Assembly (NCBI GenBank): GCA_001803165.1
Contig: MHAZ01000011.1
Location: 97,679 to 161,678 of the forward strand
Length of the DNA: 64,000 nt
Direction: 5' to 3'
DNA from: Stygiobacter sp. RIFOXYC2_FULL_38_25
GTDB lineage: Bacteria; Bacteroidota; Ignavibacteria; Ignavibacteriales; Melioribacteraceae
The notes beneath the pieces are model-generated. The model worked only from the letters and a program-made list of their open reading frames with translations, made no database searches and was not told the DNA's origin. Numbering within the stretch: position 1 is the stretch's first letter; each line of letters begins with the position of its first letter. This document shows positions 51,590-60,660 of the stretch, in pieces. A program made the translations under genes and the position numbers.

Positions 51590-54132
51590 TGGAATTGAGT
51601 GAAGAATTCTGCAATGAATATATTAATGCGGTAAAAAATTATATTGACACCAACGGGGAAACCGCCTTGAACCGTGCTTACGATTTGGGAAGAAAATCGC
51701 TCGGAGGAGGTCAATCAATTCTTGATACTGCTCGCCTGCATTCAGATATTACTATGAAAATATTAAATGAACCCAGCATAAATAGTAACAAAGAAAGCAT
51801 AATAACTTCAGCGACAGTTTTTTTTACAGAATACCTTTCTCCTTTTGTCATGACGTTCAAAGGATTTTTAGACGTAGTTGAAAATCTGAAAAGAGAAATT
51901 AACGTAAGAAAAAATGCAGAAGATGCATTTAGACAAAGTGTAAATTATTATGAAGCATTACTTAGAAACGCACTTGATATAGTTACAATTCTTGATAAAG
52001 CAGGTAATATGATGTACTACAGCGCCTCTGTTGAAAAGATACTTGGCTACACCGAAAATGAGCTTAAAGGCAAGAATGTTTTCTCATTTATTCATCCCGA
52101 TGATGTTGATAGGGTGCTGGAACTTTTTTATAAAGCGGTAGAGATACCAGGTTTTACAGCAACAACAGAATTCCGCTTCCGGCACAAAAACGGTGATTGG
52201 AAAATTCTGGAATCGGTTGGGAAAAACCTTCTTAACAATCCCGACATATCGGGGATAATTGTAAATTCACGCGATCAAACCGACAGGCGCCATATTGAAG
52301 AGATACGAAGAAAATATGAGTTCATAGCAAATGCATCGAAAGAATTAATGTGTCTTATAAACAGAAATTATCAATATGAAGCCGTCAATGAAGAATATTG
52401 CTCGGCTTTGTCTAAAGAGAGATCGGAAATTTTAGGTAAAAGCATTTCTCAAATTTTTGGTGAGGACACTTTTAATAATCTTATAAAAGAAAATATTGAT
52501 AAATGCCTTGGCGGTTCGGAGATAAAACATGAAACATGGTTCACTTTTCCTCTGCTCGGTAAAAAATTTATGGAGATAGCTTATTATCCGTACAAAAATC
52601 AAGGTGACAAGGTTACGCATGTTGCTTTCGTAAAACGTGATGTTACCGAACGCAAAAAAAGAGAAGATGAAATAAAGAAAAGCCAGATGCAGCTTACCGA
52701 AGCTCAGCAGATAGCCCATATTGGAAGCTGGGAATGGACTGTAAATTCTAACACAATATGGTGCTCGGAAGAACTTTGTGATATTTTCGGACTTAATCCA
52801 TCAGCTCCTGAAATATCCTTGGACGAATTTCTTAATTATATTTTCAGCGATGACAGACAAAGATTTCATGATATCTTAAAAAATGCTCTAACCAACAATA
52901 AACCGTTCATAACCGAACATGCAATTTTGAAGCAAAAAAAAACCAAGAGAATTTTACACACAAGGGGGAAGGTGGTTTTTGATGATCATCAACTCTCAAC
53001 AAAAATAATAGGGACCAGTCAGGATATAACCCAACAGGAACTTGCACAGCAGGCAATCAAATCTTCTGAAATAAAATACCGTAGATTATTCGAAACCTCT
53101 AAAGAAGGATTAATATTACTTGATGCATCAACAGGAATAATAAATGATATTAATCCCTTCATCATAGAATTTTTAGGATTCCCTAAAGAAGATTTTTTTG
53201 ATAAAAAACTTTGGGAAATAAAAGCTGTAAAAGGAATACAGGAATCCGAACAGGCATTCAAGGAAATTATAGAGAAAGGATATGCAAGATATGACGAGCT
53301 CCAACTCAATACGAATGACAAGAAAATAGTAACTATTGAATTTATCAGCATCGCCTATACTGTAAACAACGATAGATTAATTCAATGCCACATTTGGGAT
53401 ATAACGGAACGAAAACTTTTACTTCAGGAATTAAATACGCAGGCAGAACAGCGTGCGGAAGATTTGAAAAATTTTACTTATTCAATTCAGAAAGCACATG
53501 AAGAAGAGAGGCTTAGAATTTCAAGAGAATTACATGATGATGTCTGTCAACGGCTGACCGGTTTGAAATTTCAAATGAACTTCTTCGAGGACACCCTGAA
53601 AGAAAAAAAGAGAATCAACGGCACAAAACTGCGATCCGTAAAAAAAGAAATTGACAGTCTTATAAAAGAGGTACGAGGAATTTCATACAATTTACGTCCG
53701 CCTGCACTCGACCATTTTGGGTTGGTTACAGCGCTTAAACTGTTGTGCACTGAATCAAAAAAGATTTATTCCGGCAGAATTAATTTTGTCTCCGATATCC
53801 CAATATTCAGGCATTACGATCCGAATACGGAAATCGCACTTTACAGAATTGGTCAGGAGGCATTGACAAATTGTATCAAACATTCCGACGCAAAAAAAAT
53901 AGTGTTGATGTTATCCGAAAACAAAGATGAAATTCTTTTCAGCATCGAAGATGACGGGTTGGGTTTTGATATCAACCTACATTATGATCGTACTAAACCC
54001 GAAAGCTTGCATTTCGGCTTGATAAATATGCGCGAACGCACAGAACAATTAGGTGGTAATTTTCATATTGAATCAAGCATGGGAAAGGGAACATGCGTAG
54101 AAATATCTATCCCTATAAAAAAGAAAACATAG
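51589..54132 (+). CDS. Histidine kinase with RsbU-like N-terminus and four PAS domains
   Basis: The 847-residue product begins with about 105 helical residues that resemble the RsbT-binding N-terminal domain of RsbU (Y-x-N-x-V-K-x-Y-I, E-x-A-L-x-x-A-x-x-x-x-R-K, then I-L-D-x-A-R-L-H). Four PAS domains follow (about 118-230, 240-355, 370-480, 495-605), then a HisKA_3 domain with His649 in ERLRISRELHDDV and an HATPase domain (N-box GQEALTNCIKHS, then DDGLGFD). The output is NarL-type phosphorelay. Its ATG overlaps the rsbX stop by one base, and the response regulator starts three bases after its end. Confidence 0.85.
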   Translation: MELSEEFCNEYINAVKNYIDTNGETALNRAYDLGRKSLGGGQSILDTARLHSDITMKILNEPSINSNKESIITSATVFFTEYLSPFVMTFKGFLDVVENLKREINVRKNAEDAFRQSVNYYEALLRNALDIVTILDKAGNMMYYSASVEKILGYTENELKGKNVFSFIHPDDVDRVLELFYKAVEIPGFTATTEFRFRHKNGDWKILESVGKNLLNNPDISGIIVNSRDQTDRRHIEEIRRKYEFIANASKELMCLINRNYQYEAVNEEYCSALSKERSEILGKSISQIFGEDTFNNLIKENIDKCLGGSEIKHETWFTFPLLGKKFMEIAYYPYKNQGDKVTHVAFVKRDVTERKKREDEIKKSQMQLTEAQQIAHIGSWEWTVNSNTIWCSEELCDIFGLNPSAPEISLDEFLNYIFSDDRQRFHDILKNALTNNKPFITEHAILKQKKTKRILHTRGKVVFDDHQLSTKIIGTSQDITQQELAQQAIKSSEIKYRRLFETSKEGLILLDASTGIINDINPFIIEFLGFPKEDFFDKKLWEIKAVKGIQESEQAFKEIIEKGYARYDELQLNTNDKKIVTIEFISIAYTVNNDRLIQCHIWDITERKLLLQELNTQAEQRAEDLKNFTYSIQKAHEEERLRISRELHDDVCQRLTGLKFQMNFFEDTLKEKKRINGTKLRSVKKEIDSLIKEVRGISYNLRPPALDHFGLVTALKLLCTESKKIYSGRINFVSDIPIFRHYDPNTEIALYRIGQEALTNCIKHSDAKKIVLMLSENKDEILFSIEDDGLGFDINLHYDRTKPESLHFGLINMRERTEQLGGNFHIESSMGKGTCVEISIPIKKKT

Positions 54133-54135
54133 AAA

Positions 54136-54801
54136 ATGAAAAAAATAAAAATCTTGTTCGCAGATGATCATGCTATTGTTAAAGACGGGCTTCGGCTTCT
54201 TTTCAAAAGTGAACCACAATTTATAATTGTCGGTGAAGCTTCCGATGGAGTTGAAGCATTGGATCTTATTGCCAAACATAAACCGGATGTAGCTGTATTA
54301 GACATTTCAATGCCCAGACTTAACGGTATAGAGGCAACAAAAATAATTAAGAATAAATACCCTGATACCAGGGTGCTAATCCTGACAATACACGAAAACG
54401 AAGAGTATATCCAGCAAATGATACTTGCTGGCGCCGATGGTTACGTTGTAAAGAATGCAGAGAAAAAAGAAATTTTTGAAGGGGTACGTTCTGTAGCTAT
54501 GAAAGAAACATTCTTTTCTCCGACCGTTTCAAAAGTACTGCTTGAAGGACTTATAAAAAGAACCAGGAATAAAGAACTAATAGAAAACGATAATTATAAT
54601 AAACTTACAAAACGCGAAATGGAAGTATTCCAATTGATTGCCGAAGGTCTCACAAGTAAGGAGATTTCTCAAAAACTTTTTTTAAGCATCAGTACAGTAA
54701 ACAGCCATAGAATGAATATAATGAAGAAACTGGATATTCATGATATCGCATCTTTGGTTAAGTATGCAATACAAAAAAATCTCATAGCAGTTAAACAATG
54801 A
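54136..54801 (+). CDS. NarL/LuxR-family response regulator
   Basis: The 221-residue product has a receiver domain (Asp10/Asp11, phospho-acceptor Asp56 in VLDISMP, Lys104 by alignment in YVVKNAE) and a LuxR-type helix-turn-helix (about 155-215, LTKREMEVFQLIAEGLTSKE). It sits three bases after the HisKA_3 kinase, its obvious partner. It would carry the stressosome-linked signal to promoters. Target genes are not evident; the sigma-54 activator and surface genes to the right are candidates. Confidence 0.88.
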   Translation: MKKIKILFADDHAIVKDGLRLLFKSEPQFIIVGEASDGVEALDLIAKHKPDVAVLDISMPRLNGIEATKIIKNKYPDTRVLILTIHENEEYIQQMILAGADGYVVKNAEKKEIFEGVRSVAMKETFFSPTVSKVLLEGLIKRTRNKELIENDNYNKLTKREMEVFQLIAEGLTSKEISQKLFLSISTVNSHRMNIMKKLDIHDIASLVKYAIQKNLIAVKQ

Positions 54802-55044
54802 ACACCTGCAATATTCTTAACCAAGCACGTTTCTTTCTCTACATAAATCCTCAGGTGTCAATCGGCAAAAAAACGAATTAATTCATAGTTGCACAGTAAT
54901 AATATTAGCTGTTAGTGCTAATGATTATCTTCTAATGTTACCTGCTTAATATTTTTCAAATTATTACCCGTTAAAAATCAATAAAACTGTCAATTGAATA
55001 ACGGAATTAATATACATAACGTTATTATGTAAGGAATTGATGTT

Positions 55045-55446
55045 ATGTCAAGAAACAAATCACATATACCTAGGGTCATGATAGTTGATGACAATTATAA
55101 TTTCCGGCAGGGTTATAAGGAATATTTAACTTATCAAACAGATCTTAGCATAGTGGGTGAAGCAAAAGATGGTTTTGAAGCTATAAAGAAAATCAACAAG
55201 CTTAAACCAGATATTGTTTTTATGGATATTTCTATGCCTCAAATGGATGGATTAACTGCCGCTCATTTGATAAAAGAAAAGCATCCGGGAATAAAAATAG
55301 TGATTGTTACTATTCATGAGAAACACATATTTAAGGAAATAGTTGAATCATTACCAGTTGACGGGTTTATAAATAAGTCGTCTATTTTCCTGGAACTTCC
55401 GAAAATATTAAAGAGGCTCGATATTTTAGTAAATACAACTGCTTAG
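55045..55446 (+). CDS. Single-domain receiver protein
   Basis: The 133-residue product is a bare receiver: DDN near 15-17, phospho-acceptor Asp61 in VFMDISMPQMDG, and a Lys in GFINKSS. There is no output domain, so it may act as a phosphate sink or by protein contact. It is separated from the preceding response regulator by a 240-base gap that has no gene, so it has its own promoter. It precedes the sigma-54 activator by about 120 bases. Confidence 0.8.
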   Translation: MSRNKSHIPRVMIVDDNYNFRQGYKEYLTYQTDLSIVGEAKDGFEAIKKINKLKPDIVFMDISMPQMDGLTAAHLIKEKHPGIKIVIVTIHEKHIFKEIVESLPVDGFINKSSIFLELPKILKRLDILVNTTA

Positions 55447-55503
55447 TAAATTGATCTCATTGCCGATTGAAATACTATTAATAGACATCGGCTAATGTTG
55501 GCT

Positions 55504-55521
55504 GGTAGTAATGTTACTACC
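55504..55521. promoter_or_regulatory. GTAGTA-N4-TACTAC dyad upstream of the sigma-54 activator gene
   Basis: GGTAGTAA-TG-TTACTACC is a perfect eight-base dyad. A dyad with the same GTAGTA-N4-TACTAC core occurs at 60539-60554. The layout (six, four, six) is that of enhancer sites bound by Fis-type domains of sigma-54 activators. It covers the first possible ATG (55511) of the activator gene, which supports the later start. Confidence 0.55.
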
Positions 55522-55567
55522 GCAACGAAACAACATTTATCATTTGGTAAACAAATATGGATTTATA

Positions 55568-56560
55568 ATGAAGGACAATATAATCTTGCCATCAGATATC
55601 TCAGGTATTAACAACACCCTTCCTAAAACTGAAGTTGATTTCATTGGTAATAATTCCCGCATTCGCGAAATCTATTCTGTTATTAATCTTGTATCTGATT
55701 CAACAACTCCAGTTTTAATAACCGGTGAAAGTGGTACGGGTAAGGACGTGGTTGCCAGGTTAATTCATTCCAGAAGTCCCAGAGCCGGCAAGCCGTACAT
55801 AGCTATTAATTGTGCCGCTGTTCCAAGAGATGTATTTGAAAATGAATTATTCGGTCACGAACAAGGGGCATTCACAGGTGCGATATCAAAAAAAATGGGG
55901 TACTTCGAAATGGCAAACGGCGGTACTCTCTTCTTTGATGAAATTGCAGAAATGGCTCCCGAGACTCAGGCAAAACTTCTTAGGGTAATAGAGAGCAAAT
56001 CTTTAAGACGGCTGGGCGGTAAAGAAGAATTATTCGTTGATGTAAGATTGCTTGCCGCAACAAATAAAAAAATGGACGACGCAATTAACAGCGGTGAAAT
56101 GCGTAAAGATTTGTATTACCGTTTCAGTGTAATTGAAATTCACCTGCCGCCCTTAAGAGAACGTAAGGAAGATATTTCTATTCTAATTGAATACTTTTTA
56201 TCATCCCTGTGCAAACAACAAAAAAAGAACGCCAAAAAATTCTCGGATGCCGCTTTTAATATGATGCTTAGATATAATTGGCCCGGGAATGTAAGAGAGT
56301 TAAAAAATGTTATCGAACGTTTGGTAATCATGTGTCAGGAAGATATTATAACCCCGAACTACCTGCCTGTGAATATCACCGATTCAAGATTTCAGGAAGA
56401 TACGATTAACATAACCGTAGGTACTTCCTTAAAAAACGCTGAGAGGGAGATCATTCTTAGAACTTTGAATGCAGTTGATAATAATAAATCCAGAGCTGCT
56501 AATTTGTTAGGTGTAAGTAGAAAAGCGTTATATAATAAATTAGATAGAATTGAAGGCTGA
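55568..56560 (+). CDS. Sigma-54-dependent transcription activator without receiver domain
   Basis: The 330-residue product has an AAA+ domain with Walker A GESGTGKD, the sigma-54-contact loop ELFGHEQGAFTGA, Walker B TLFFDEI and an Arg-finger region, and ends in a Fis-type helix-turn-helix (KSRAANLLGVSRKALYNKLD). There is no N-terminal regulatory domain, as in PspF, so control would be through a separate partner or expression. I prefer ATG 55568 because an earlier ATG at 55511 lies inside a dyad; ribosome sites are weak for both. The receiver protein 120 bases upstream could be a partner. Confidence 0.85.
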   Translation: MKDNIILPSDISGINNTLPKTEVDFIGNNSRIREIYSVINLVSDSTTPVLITGESGTGKDVVARLIHSRSPRAGKPYIAINCAAVPRDVFENELFGHEQGAFTGAISKKMGYFEMANGGTLFFDEIAEMAPETQAKLLRVIESKSLRRLGGKEELFVDVRLLAATNKKMDDAINSGEMRKDLYYRFSVIEIHLPPLRERKEDISILIEYFLSSLCKQQKKNAKKFSDAAFNMMLRYNWPGNVRELKNVIERLVIMCQEDIITPNYLPVNITDSRFQEDTINITVGTSLKNAEREIILRTLNAVDNNKSRAANLLGVSRKALYNKLDRIEG

Positions 56561-56569
56561 CAAATAAAA

Positions 56570-56603
56570 AACCGTCCTGGCTTTAAAATAAACCAAGACG
56601 GTT
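56570..56603. terminator. Bidirectional terminator
   Basis: AACCGTCCTGG and CCAAGACGGTT form an eleven-base stem with one mismatch around a 12-base loop, between the convergent activator and chitinase genes. Confidence 0.65.
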
Positions 56604-56628
56604 AACACACAAGCTCCGGGATTTATGT

Positions 56629-59600
56629 TTACTTAATAAAGTTCATTTTCTTAACCAGCACATTATCATTTGAACGAAGCTGATAAATATATATTCCGCT
56701 CGGCAAATTACTTGCATCCCATACCTCACGGTAATTTCCGGCAGGCAGTGTTTTGGATACTAAAGTTGCTACTTCCTGACCGAGAATACTGTAGATCTTC
56801 AAAGTAACAAAACTCTGCTCGGAAATATTGAACGATATAATTGTAGATGGATTGAACGGATTCGGATAATTCTGATCCAAATTAAATCCAGCCGGTACCG
56901 TGGTGTCTTCTGTTAGCGCAGATAGTTTCGAAGCGAGTGTAGTTCCATTGAAGTTAATATTGTCAACAAAATAAGTCTTTTGTTTGTTCGTAAAATTTTG
57001 AATAGTAATACTGTTTACAGCATAATTATTCGGATTCAACCGGCTAATAGGAACCGATACTACTTGCCACTGGTTTGCAGCAACCTGAATATTAGAAACG
57101 GTTGGGAACGATTGACTTTGATCGTTCTCGAAATAAACTCCTAATGTAAGACCGTTTATTCCGCCGTAAGCCGCAAATTCAAAATTTGCATAATTGCTTG
57201 TGTTGATATTTACAGGATTACTCCACGAACCGTTCCGCAAACGCAGACCAGCCCAGCCGCTTTGAACGACACTGACCGAGTAAGAACCTTGTGACACATT
57301 CTGTGTACTGTTGAATGTTGCTGTTGTACCCCATGATGTATTCATCCATGGTAATTTTAAAGTATCGCCATAAACAATAAATCCGGGCGATGAAGTTTGT
57401 GATCCGGTTGTAAAATTGAAAATTGAAGACCAGTTGCCCGTTCCATTAGTGTTAGTTGCGTTAACTCTCCAGTAATATGTAATGCCTGCAGTTAATCCGT
57501 TTACCTGGGATGAGGTTCCGGTAATTCCTTTTTGATCAACTGCTATTGATGAGAATGTTGAACTTGAGGAGACTTGCAGATTATAAGAAGCAGCTCCGTC
57601 TGCTGCGCTCCAGCTTAAAAGAGGATTTGTTGGAACACCAGTTGAACTATTAATAGGCGAAGCAAGTAACGGTGCCGTTGGAACTGTCGGCACAGCATTG
57701 CCTATGAATGAAAGTTCGTCAATAAAAAGTGTTTTATTAGAACCGCCGCTTTCCTGAATTGAGATTCTGTCAAATACATGTCCGTTAGGATTTAGTTGAT
57801 TCATCGGTATCGAAATTACTGTCCATTGGTTGGCAGTAATAACATCATAATTTATAGAAGGGAATGATTGACCTTTACTATTTTGGAAATATACCGACAA
57901 CTTGGTTCCCGCAGCCGGTGCATATACTGCAAATTTCAATTGCTGGTATAATGCGGGATTAATTCCCGGAGAATTCCATCCTCCGTATTGAAGGCTTAAT
58001 GCACCCCAGGATGAGAAAATGGTTTTAATTGAGCTGCTTCCGGAATAGGATTTTTCAGTGCCGCTAAAATTAACAGATGCACTCCATGAACTATTTGTCC
58101 ACAGTGTTTGCAGAACATCATCATAAACAACAAGATTGCTTGTAGGATTTGTGACAGTGTTAGATACATTCACGGTTAACAATGCAGTAGAAGTATTGCC
58201 GGCAGCATCTCTTGCAACAGCGGATAGAGTATGAGTTCCGTCTGTAGTCTGTGCAGTATTCCATGAGAAATTGTATGGTGATGTTACAACCTCAGTCCCG
58301 AGATTTGATCCGTCCAATTTATATTGTACACCTGTTACACCGATATTATCGGATGCATTAGAGTTGATTGTAACTGTGCCTGTAATGGTAGAGTTATTCG
58401 CAGGTGATGTAATTGAAATCACCGGAGGAGTAGTGTCGGCAGTTGAAATAATAACTGAAACATTCACCGATGCAGTGGAGGTATTTCCTGCGGCATCCCG
58501 TGCAACCGCCGAAATTGTGTGAGTTCCCGGCAAAAGTAACGCAGCGTTGAATGAAGTAGAAAATGGTGCAGTTGTTAATTCAACACCGCTGTTTGATCCG
58601 TCAACTTTAAATTGTACACCGGCAACTCCAACATTATCAGATGCAGTTGCGGAAAGTGTAACAGCACCTAAAAGTGAAGCGCCGTTAGATGGGGATGTTA
58701 TTGAAATTGACGGAGGAGTAACATCAGCAATTGGGGTTGAACCGCTGTTAAGTGCATTCTTTACTGCTTGAAGAAGAACATCTTTTTGTCCGGCAGATTG
58801 ATTGGCTCTGTAACCACCGCCAAGTTCCCAAATTATTAATCCGCCTATTCCCTTTGTTCGGGCATAATCAAACTTTGCCTGAACGGTTTTTTCATCATCA
58901 TAAGAAATGAATTTATCGTTAGTGGAACCTGAGTTATCAATACTAAGATAAGAAGCTTTAGCGGCATCATCCCAGTTGTAATATTGCGGCTGATAATAAT
59001 CTTGCATAATAGTGTAATACGGAACATTGCCTTGCACCCATGGATCGCTTGTCCATGTTTGACGTGGTTTAGTGACTCCTCCGGTAGTAGTACCATTACC
59101 ACCATTCCAAACATAACCGTAGAAATCAATTCCGATACCGAGTTTGCTTGCAGGAATTCCAGCAGCGATAAAATTATCAATATTGCGATTAGCAGATGGA
59201 ACAGCTCCACCTGTACTTGGGAAAACATAACCGCCGTCTGAGACAGGTGAATTATGCCATGTGACCCACCCTGGCCAAGCACCGGACATATCATAAGTCA
59301 TCAAATTTATTTGATCGAAGAGCGGGTAAATTTGTGCGTATATATCTGCTTCCGAACCGTTAGCCGCAGTAAGTAGTGCATTTGGAAGAGCAGCATTAAG
59401 TGCCGGACGCAGTGCATTAATCAATGAGATATAAAGTGATGCATCGGTTGAGTACAACGGTTCCCAATCAATATCAACGCCGTCATATCCGCGCGTTGTT
59501 ACAAATGAAACAATGTTGGAAACAAATTTGGAAAGATTTGCGGAATTAATTGCACCGCGGTATCCATCCCCGCTATTCCATCCACCTATTGATATAAGCA

Positions 59601-59892
59601 CTTTTACACCCTGGGCATGAGCGCGGGTTATCAGTTCGGATGAGTTTGTAGCAGTGATACTATTAGCCGAAGCGTCCAGAGTTCCATCTGCATTAGGAAC
59701 CAATGCAAAATGTACAATATGTGTAATTGCAGAAAAATCTATATTCTGTGCGGGTAAGTACCCGTCGTTATTTTGTCCTTGCATCCATCCGGCATAATAA
59801 GCTGTAGCCCATAGTTTGGATTGTGCAGAAGCAGATCCGCTGGAAAAGATCAAAAGGGTTAATAATGTTATCCCCAAAATGATTTTTTTCAT
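56629..59892 (-). CDS. T9SS-secreted GH18 chitinase
   Basis: The 1087-residue product starts at ATG 59892 with a signal peptide (about 1-24, ending ASAQ). A GH18 domain (about 25-400) has SIGGWNSG (101-108) and the catalytic YDGVDIDWE (136-144, acid Glu144). Then come two Ig-like units (each with P-P-x-I-S-I-T-S-P), a carbohydrate-binding-like module (LVVYDDVLQTLW...), an FN3 domain, a second copy of the binding module, and a C-terminal sorting domain with NYPNPFNPSTIISF and a closing KMNFIK. The last is the type IX secretion signal of this lineage. The enzyme cuts chitin outside the cell and may be cell-attached. Confidence 0.88.
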   Translation of the reverse strand: MKKIILGITLLTLLIFSSGSASAQSKLWATAYYAGWMQGQNNDGYLPAQNIDFSAITHIVHFALVPNADGTLDASANSITATNSSELITRAHAQGVKVLISIGGWNSGDGYRGAINSANLSKFVSNIVSFVTTRGYDGVDIDWEPLYSTDASLYISLINALRPALNAALPNALLTAANGSEADIYAQIYPLFDQINLMTYDMSGAWPGWVTWHNSPVSDGGYVFPSTGGAVPSANRNIDNFIAAGIPASKLGIGIDFYGYVWNGGNGTTTGGVTKPRQTWTSDPWVQGNVPYYTIMQDYYQPQYYNWDDAAKASYLSIDNSGSTNDKFISYDDEKTVQAKFDYARTKGIGGLIIWELGGGYRANQSAGQKDVLLQAVKNALNSGSTPIADVTPPSISITSPSNGASLLGAVTLSATASDNVGVAGVQFKVDGSNSGVELTTAPFSTSFNAALLLPGTHTISAVARDAAGNTSTASVNVSVIISTADTTPPVISITSPANNSTITGTVTINSNASDNIGVTGVQYKLDGSNLGTEVVTSPYNFSWNTAQTTDGTHTLSAVARDAAGNTSTALLTVNVSNTVTNPTSNLVVYDDVLQTLWTNSSWSASVNFSGTEKSYSGSSSIKTIFSSWGALSLQYGGWNSPGINPALYQQLKFAVYAPAAGTKLSVYFQNSKGQSFPSINYDVITANQWTVISIPMNQLNPNGHVFDRISIQESGGSNKTLFIDELSFIGNAVPTVPTAPLLASPINSSTGVPTNPLLSWSAADGAASYNLQVSSSSTFSSIAVDQKGITGTSSQVNGLTAGITYYWRVNATNTNGTGNWSSIFNFTTGSQTSSPGFIVYGDTLKLPWMNTSWGTTATFNSTQNVSQGSYSVSVVQSGWAGLRLRNGSWSNPVNINTSNYANFEFAAYGGINGLTLGVYFENDQSQSFPTVSNIQVAANQWQVVSVPISRLNPNNYAVNSITIQNFTNKQKTYFVDNINFNGTTLASKLSALTEDTTVPAGFNLDQNYPNPFNPSTIISFNISEQSFVTLKIYSILGQEVATLVSKTLPAGNYREVWDASNLPSGIYIYQLRSNDNVLVKKMNFIK

Positions 59893-59938
59893 TTGTGTTT
59901 TTCCTTCTTTTACTGTGAAATGATTTGTGTTCATAATT

Positions 59939-60352
59939 TTAAACGGGTTTTTTTTCGTCGTAGTAATTCGATCTAAGAGATTCCAAAAAATTTTTGTAAA
60001 CAAAACCGGCAAGAATATCCATCAGTTTAGTAAAGTGCATAGCTTGATCAAAAACATAATCGGCTCCGGCTTTTTTCCATTGAGATAAATATTGTTCTGC
60101 AGTGTTATTGGTTAACACAATAACAACTAAACCGCTGTTATTTTTTTTAATACCGTTAAGTTTTTTGAAAACCGTTTTATGTATGTTGTGAAAAGCAGTG
60201 ATAAAAACCTGTGCATTGTTTTTTCTGATTTCCGCTTCGGCTTCATCTAAAGTATTTGTAACGCCTGCCACGTGTAAGTGCGACAGCTCCGAAAGTATGG
60301 TTACTAAACGGTTGAGCAGAATTGGCGAATCGGTACATATTATCACATTCAT
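59939..60352 (-). CDS. Pseudo-receiver (response-regulator-like) protein
   Basis: The 137-residue product has the receiver fold order (MNVIICTDSPILLNRLVTIL, then strand-helix repeats, LTNNTAEQYLSQWKKAGADY), but the phospho-acceptor position reads VFITAFHN with no Asp, and the acidic pair is reduced to one Asp. It therefore cannot be phosphorylated in the usual way. It is 46 bases upstream of the chitinase gene on the same strand. It could be a protein-contact regulator of that gene or of T9SS cargo. Confidence 0.6.
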   Translation of the reverse strand: MNVIICTDSPILLNRLVTILSELSHLHVAGVTNTLDEAEAEIRKNNAQVFITAFHNIHKTVFKKLNGIKKNNSGLVVIVLTNNTAEQYLSQWKKAGADYVFDQAMHFTKLMDILAGFVYKNFLESLRSNYYDEKKPV

Positions 60353-60536
60353 TAAAATTTCCAATTGAACCTTAGCTTATTTTTATGGATGCGAAAATAA
60401 GAATGAACCTATATGGGCGGTATAGTACAAATGATTTTTAAGGTGTGTGAAAAACTACAGACTTATTGGTAGGTAACTGAGCTGTTATTATTGTATCAAG
60501 ATTGAGGGTTGAGATATAATACTAAGAGAGAATTTG

Positions 60537-60556
60537 TTGTAGTAATTGTACTACAA
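60537..60556. promoter_or_regulatory. Second GTAGTA-N4-TACTAC dyad, upstream of pseudo-receiver/chitinase
   Basis: TTGTAGTA and TACTACAA form a perfect eight-base dyad with a four-base spacer. The core is the same as at 55505-55520. It lies about 185 bases upstream of the pseudo-receiver start in a 310-base gap (60353-60660) that has no gene, the usual distance for a sigma-54 enhancer. I see no clear -24/-12 promoter in the gap. Confidence 0.5.
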
Positions 60557-60660
60557 AAGGAATTCTATTTGAAAAAGAGCTGTTAATTGGGAATTTAAAG
60601 GTCGGGGATATAAACCTAAACATTCAGCGTAAGGTGAGTTGGTAAGATAATATAAATGCG

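Noticed and set aside
58271..58771. Plus-strand frames inside the chitinase gene
   Set aside because: They are antisense shadows of the Ig-like repeats, without ribosome sites.
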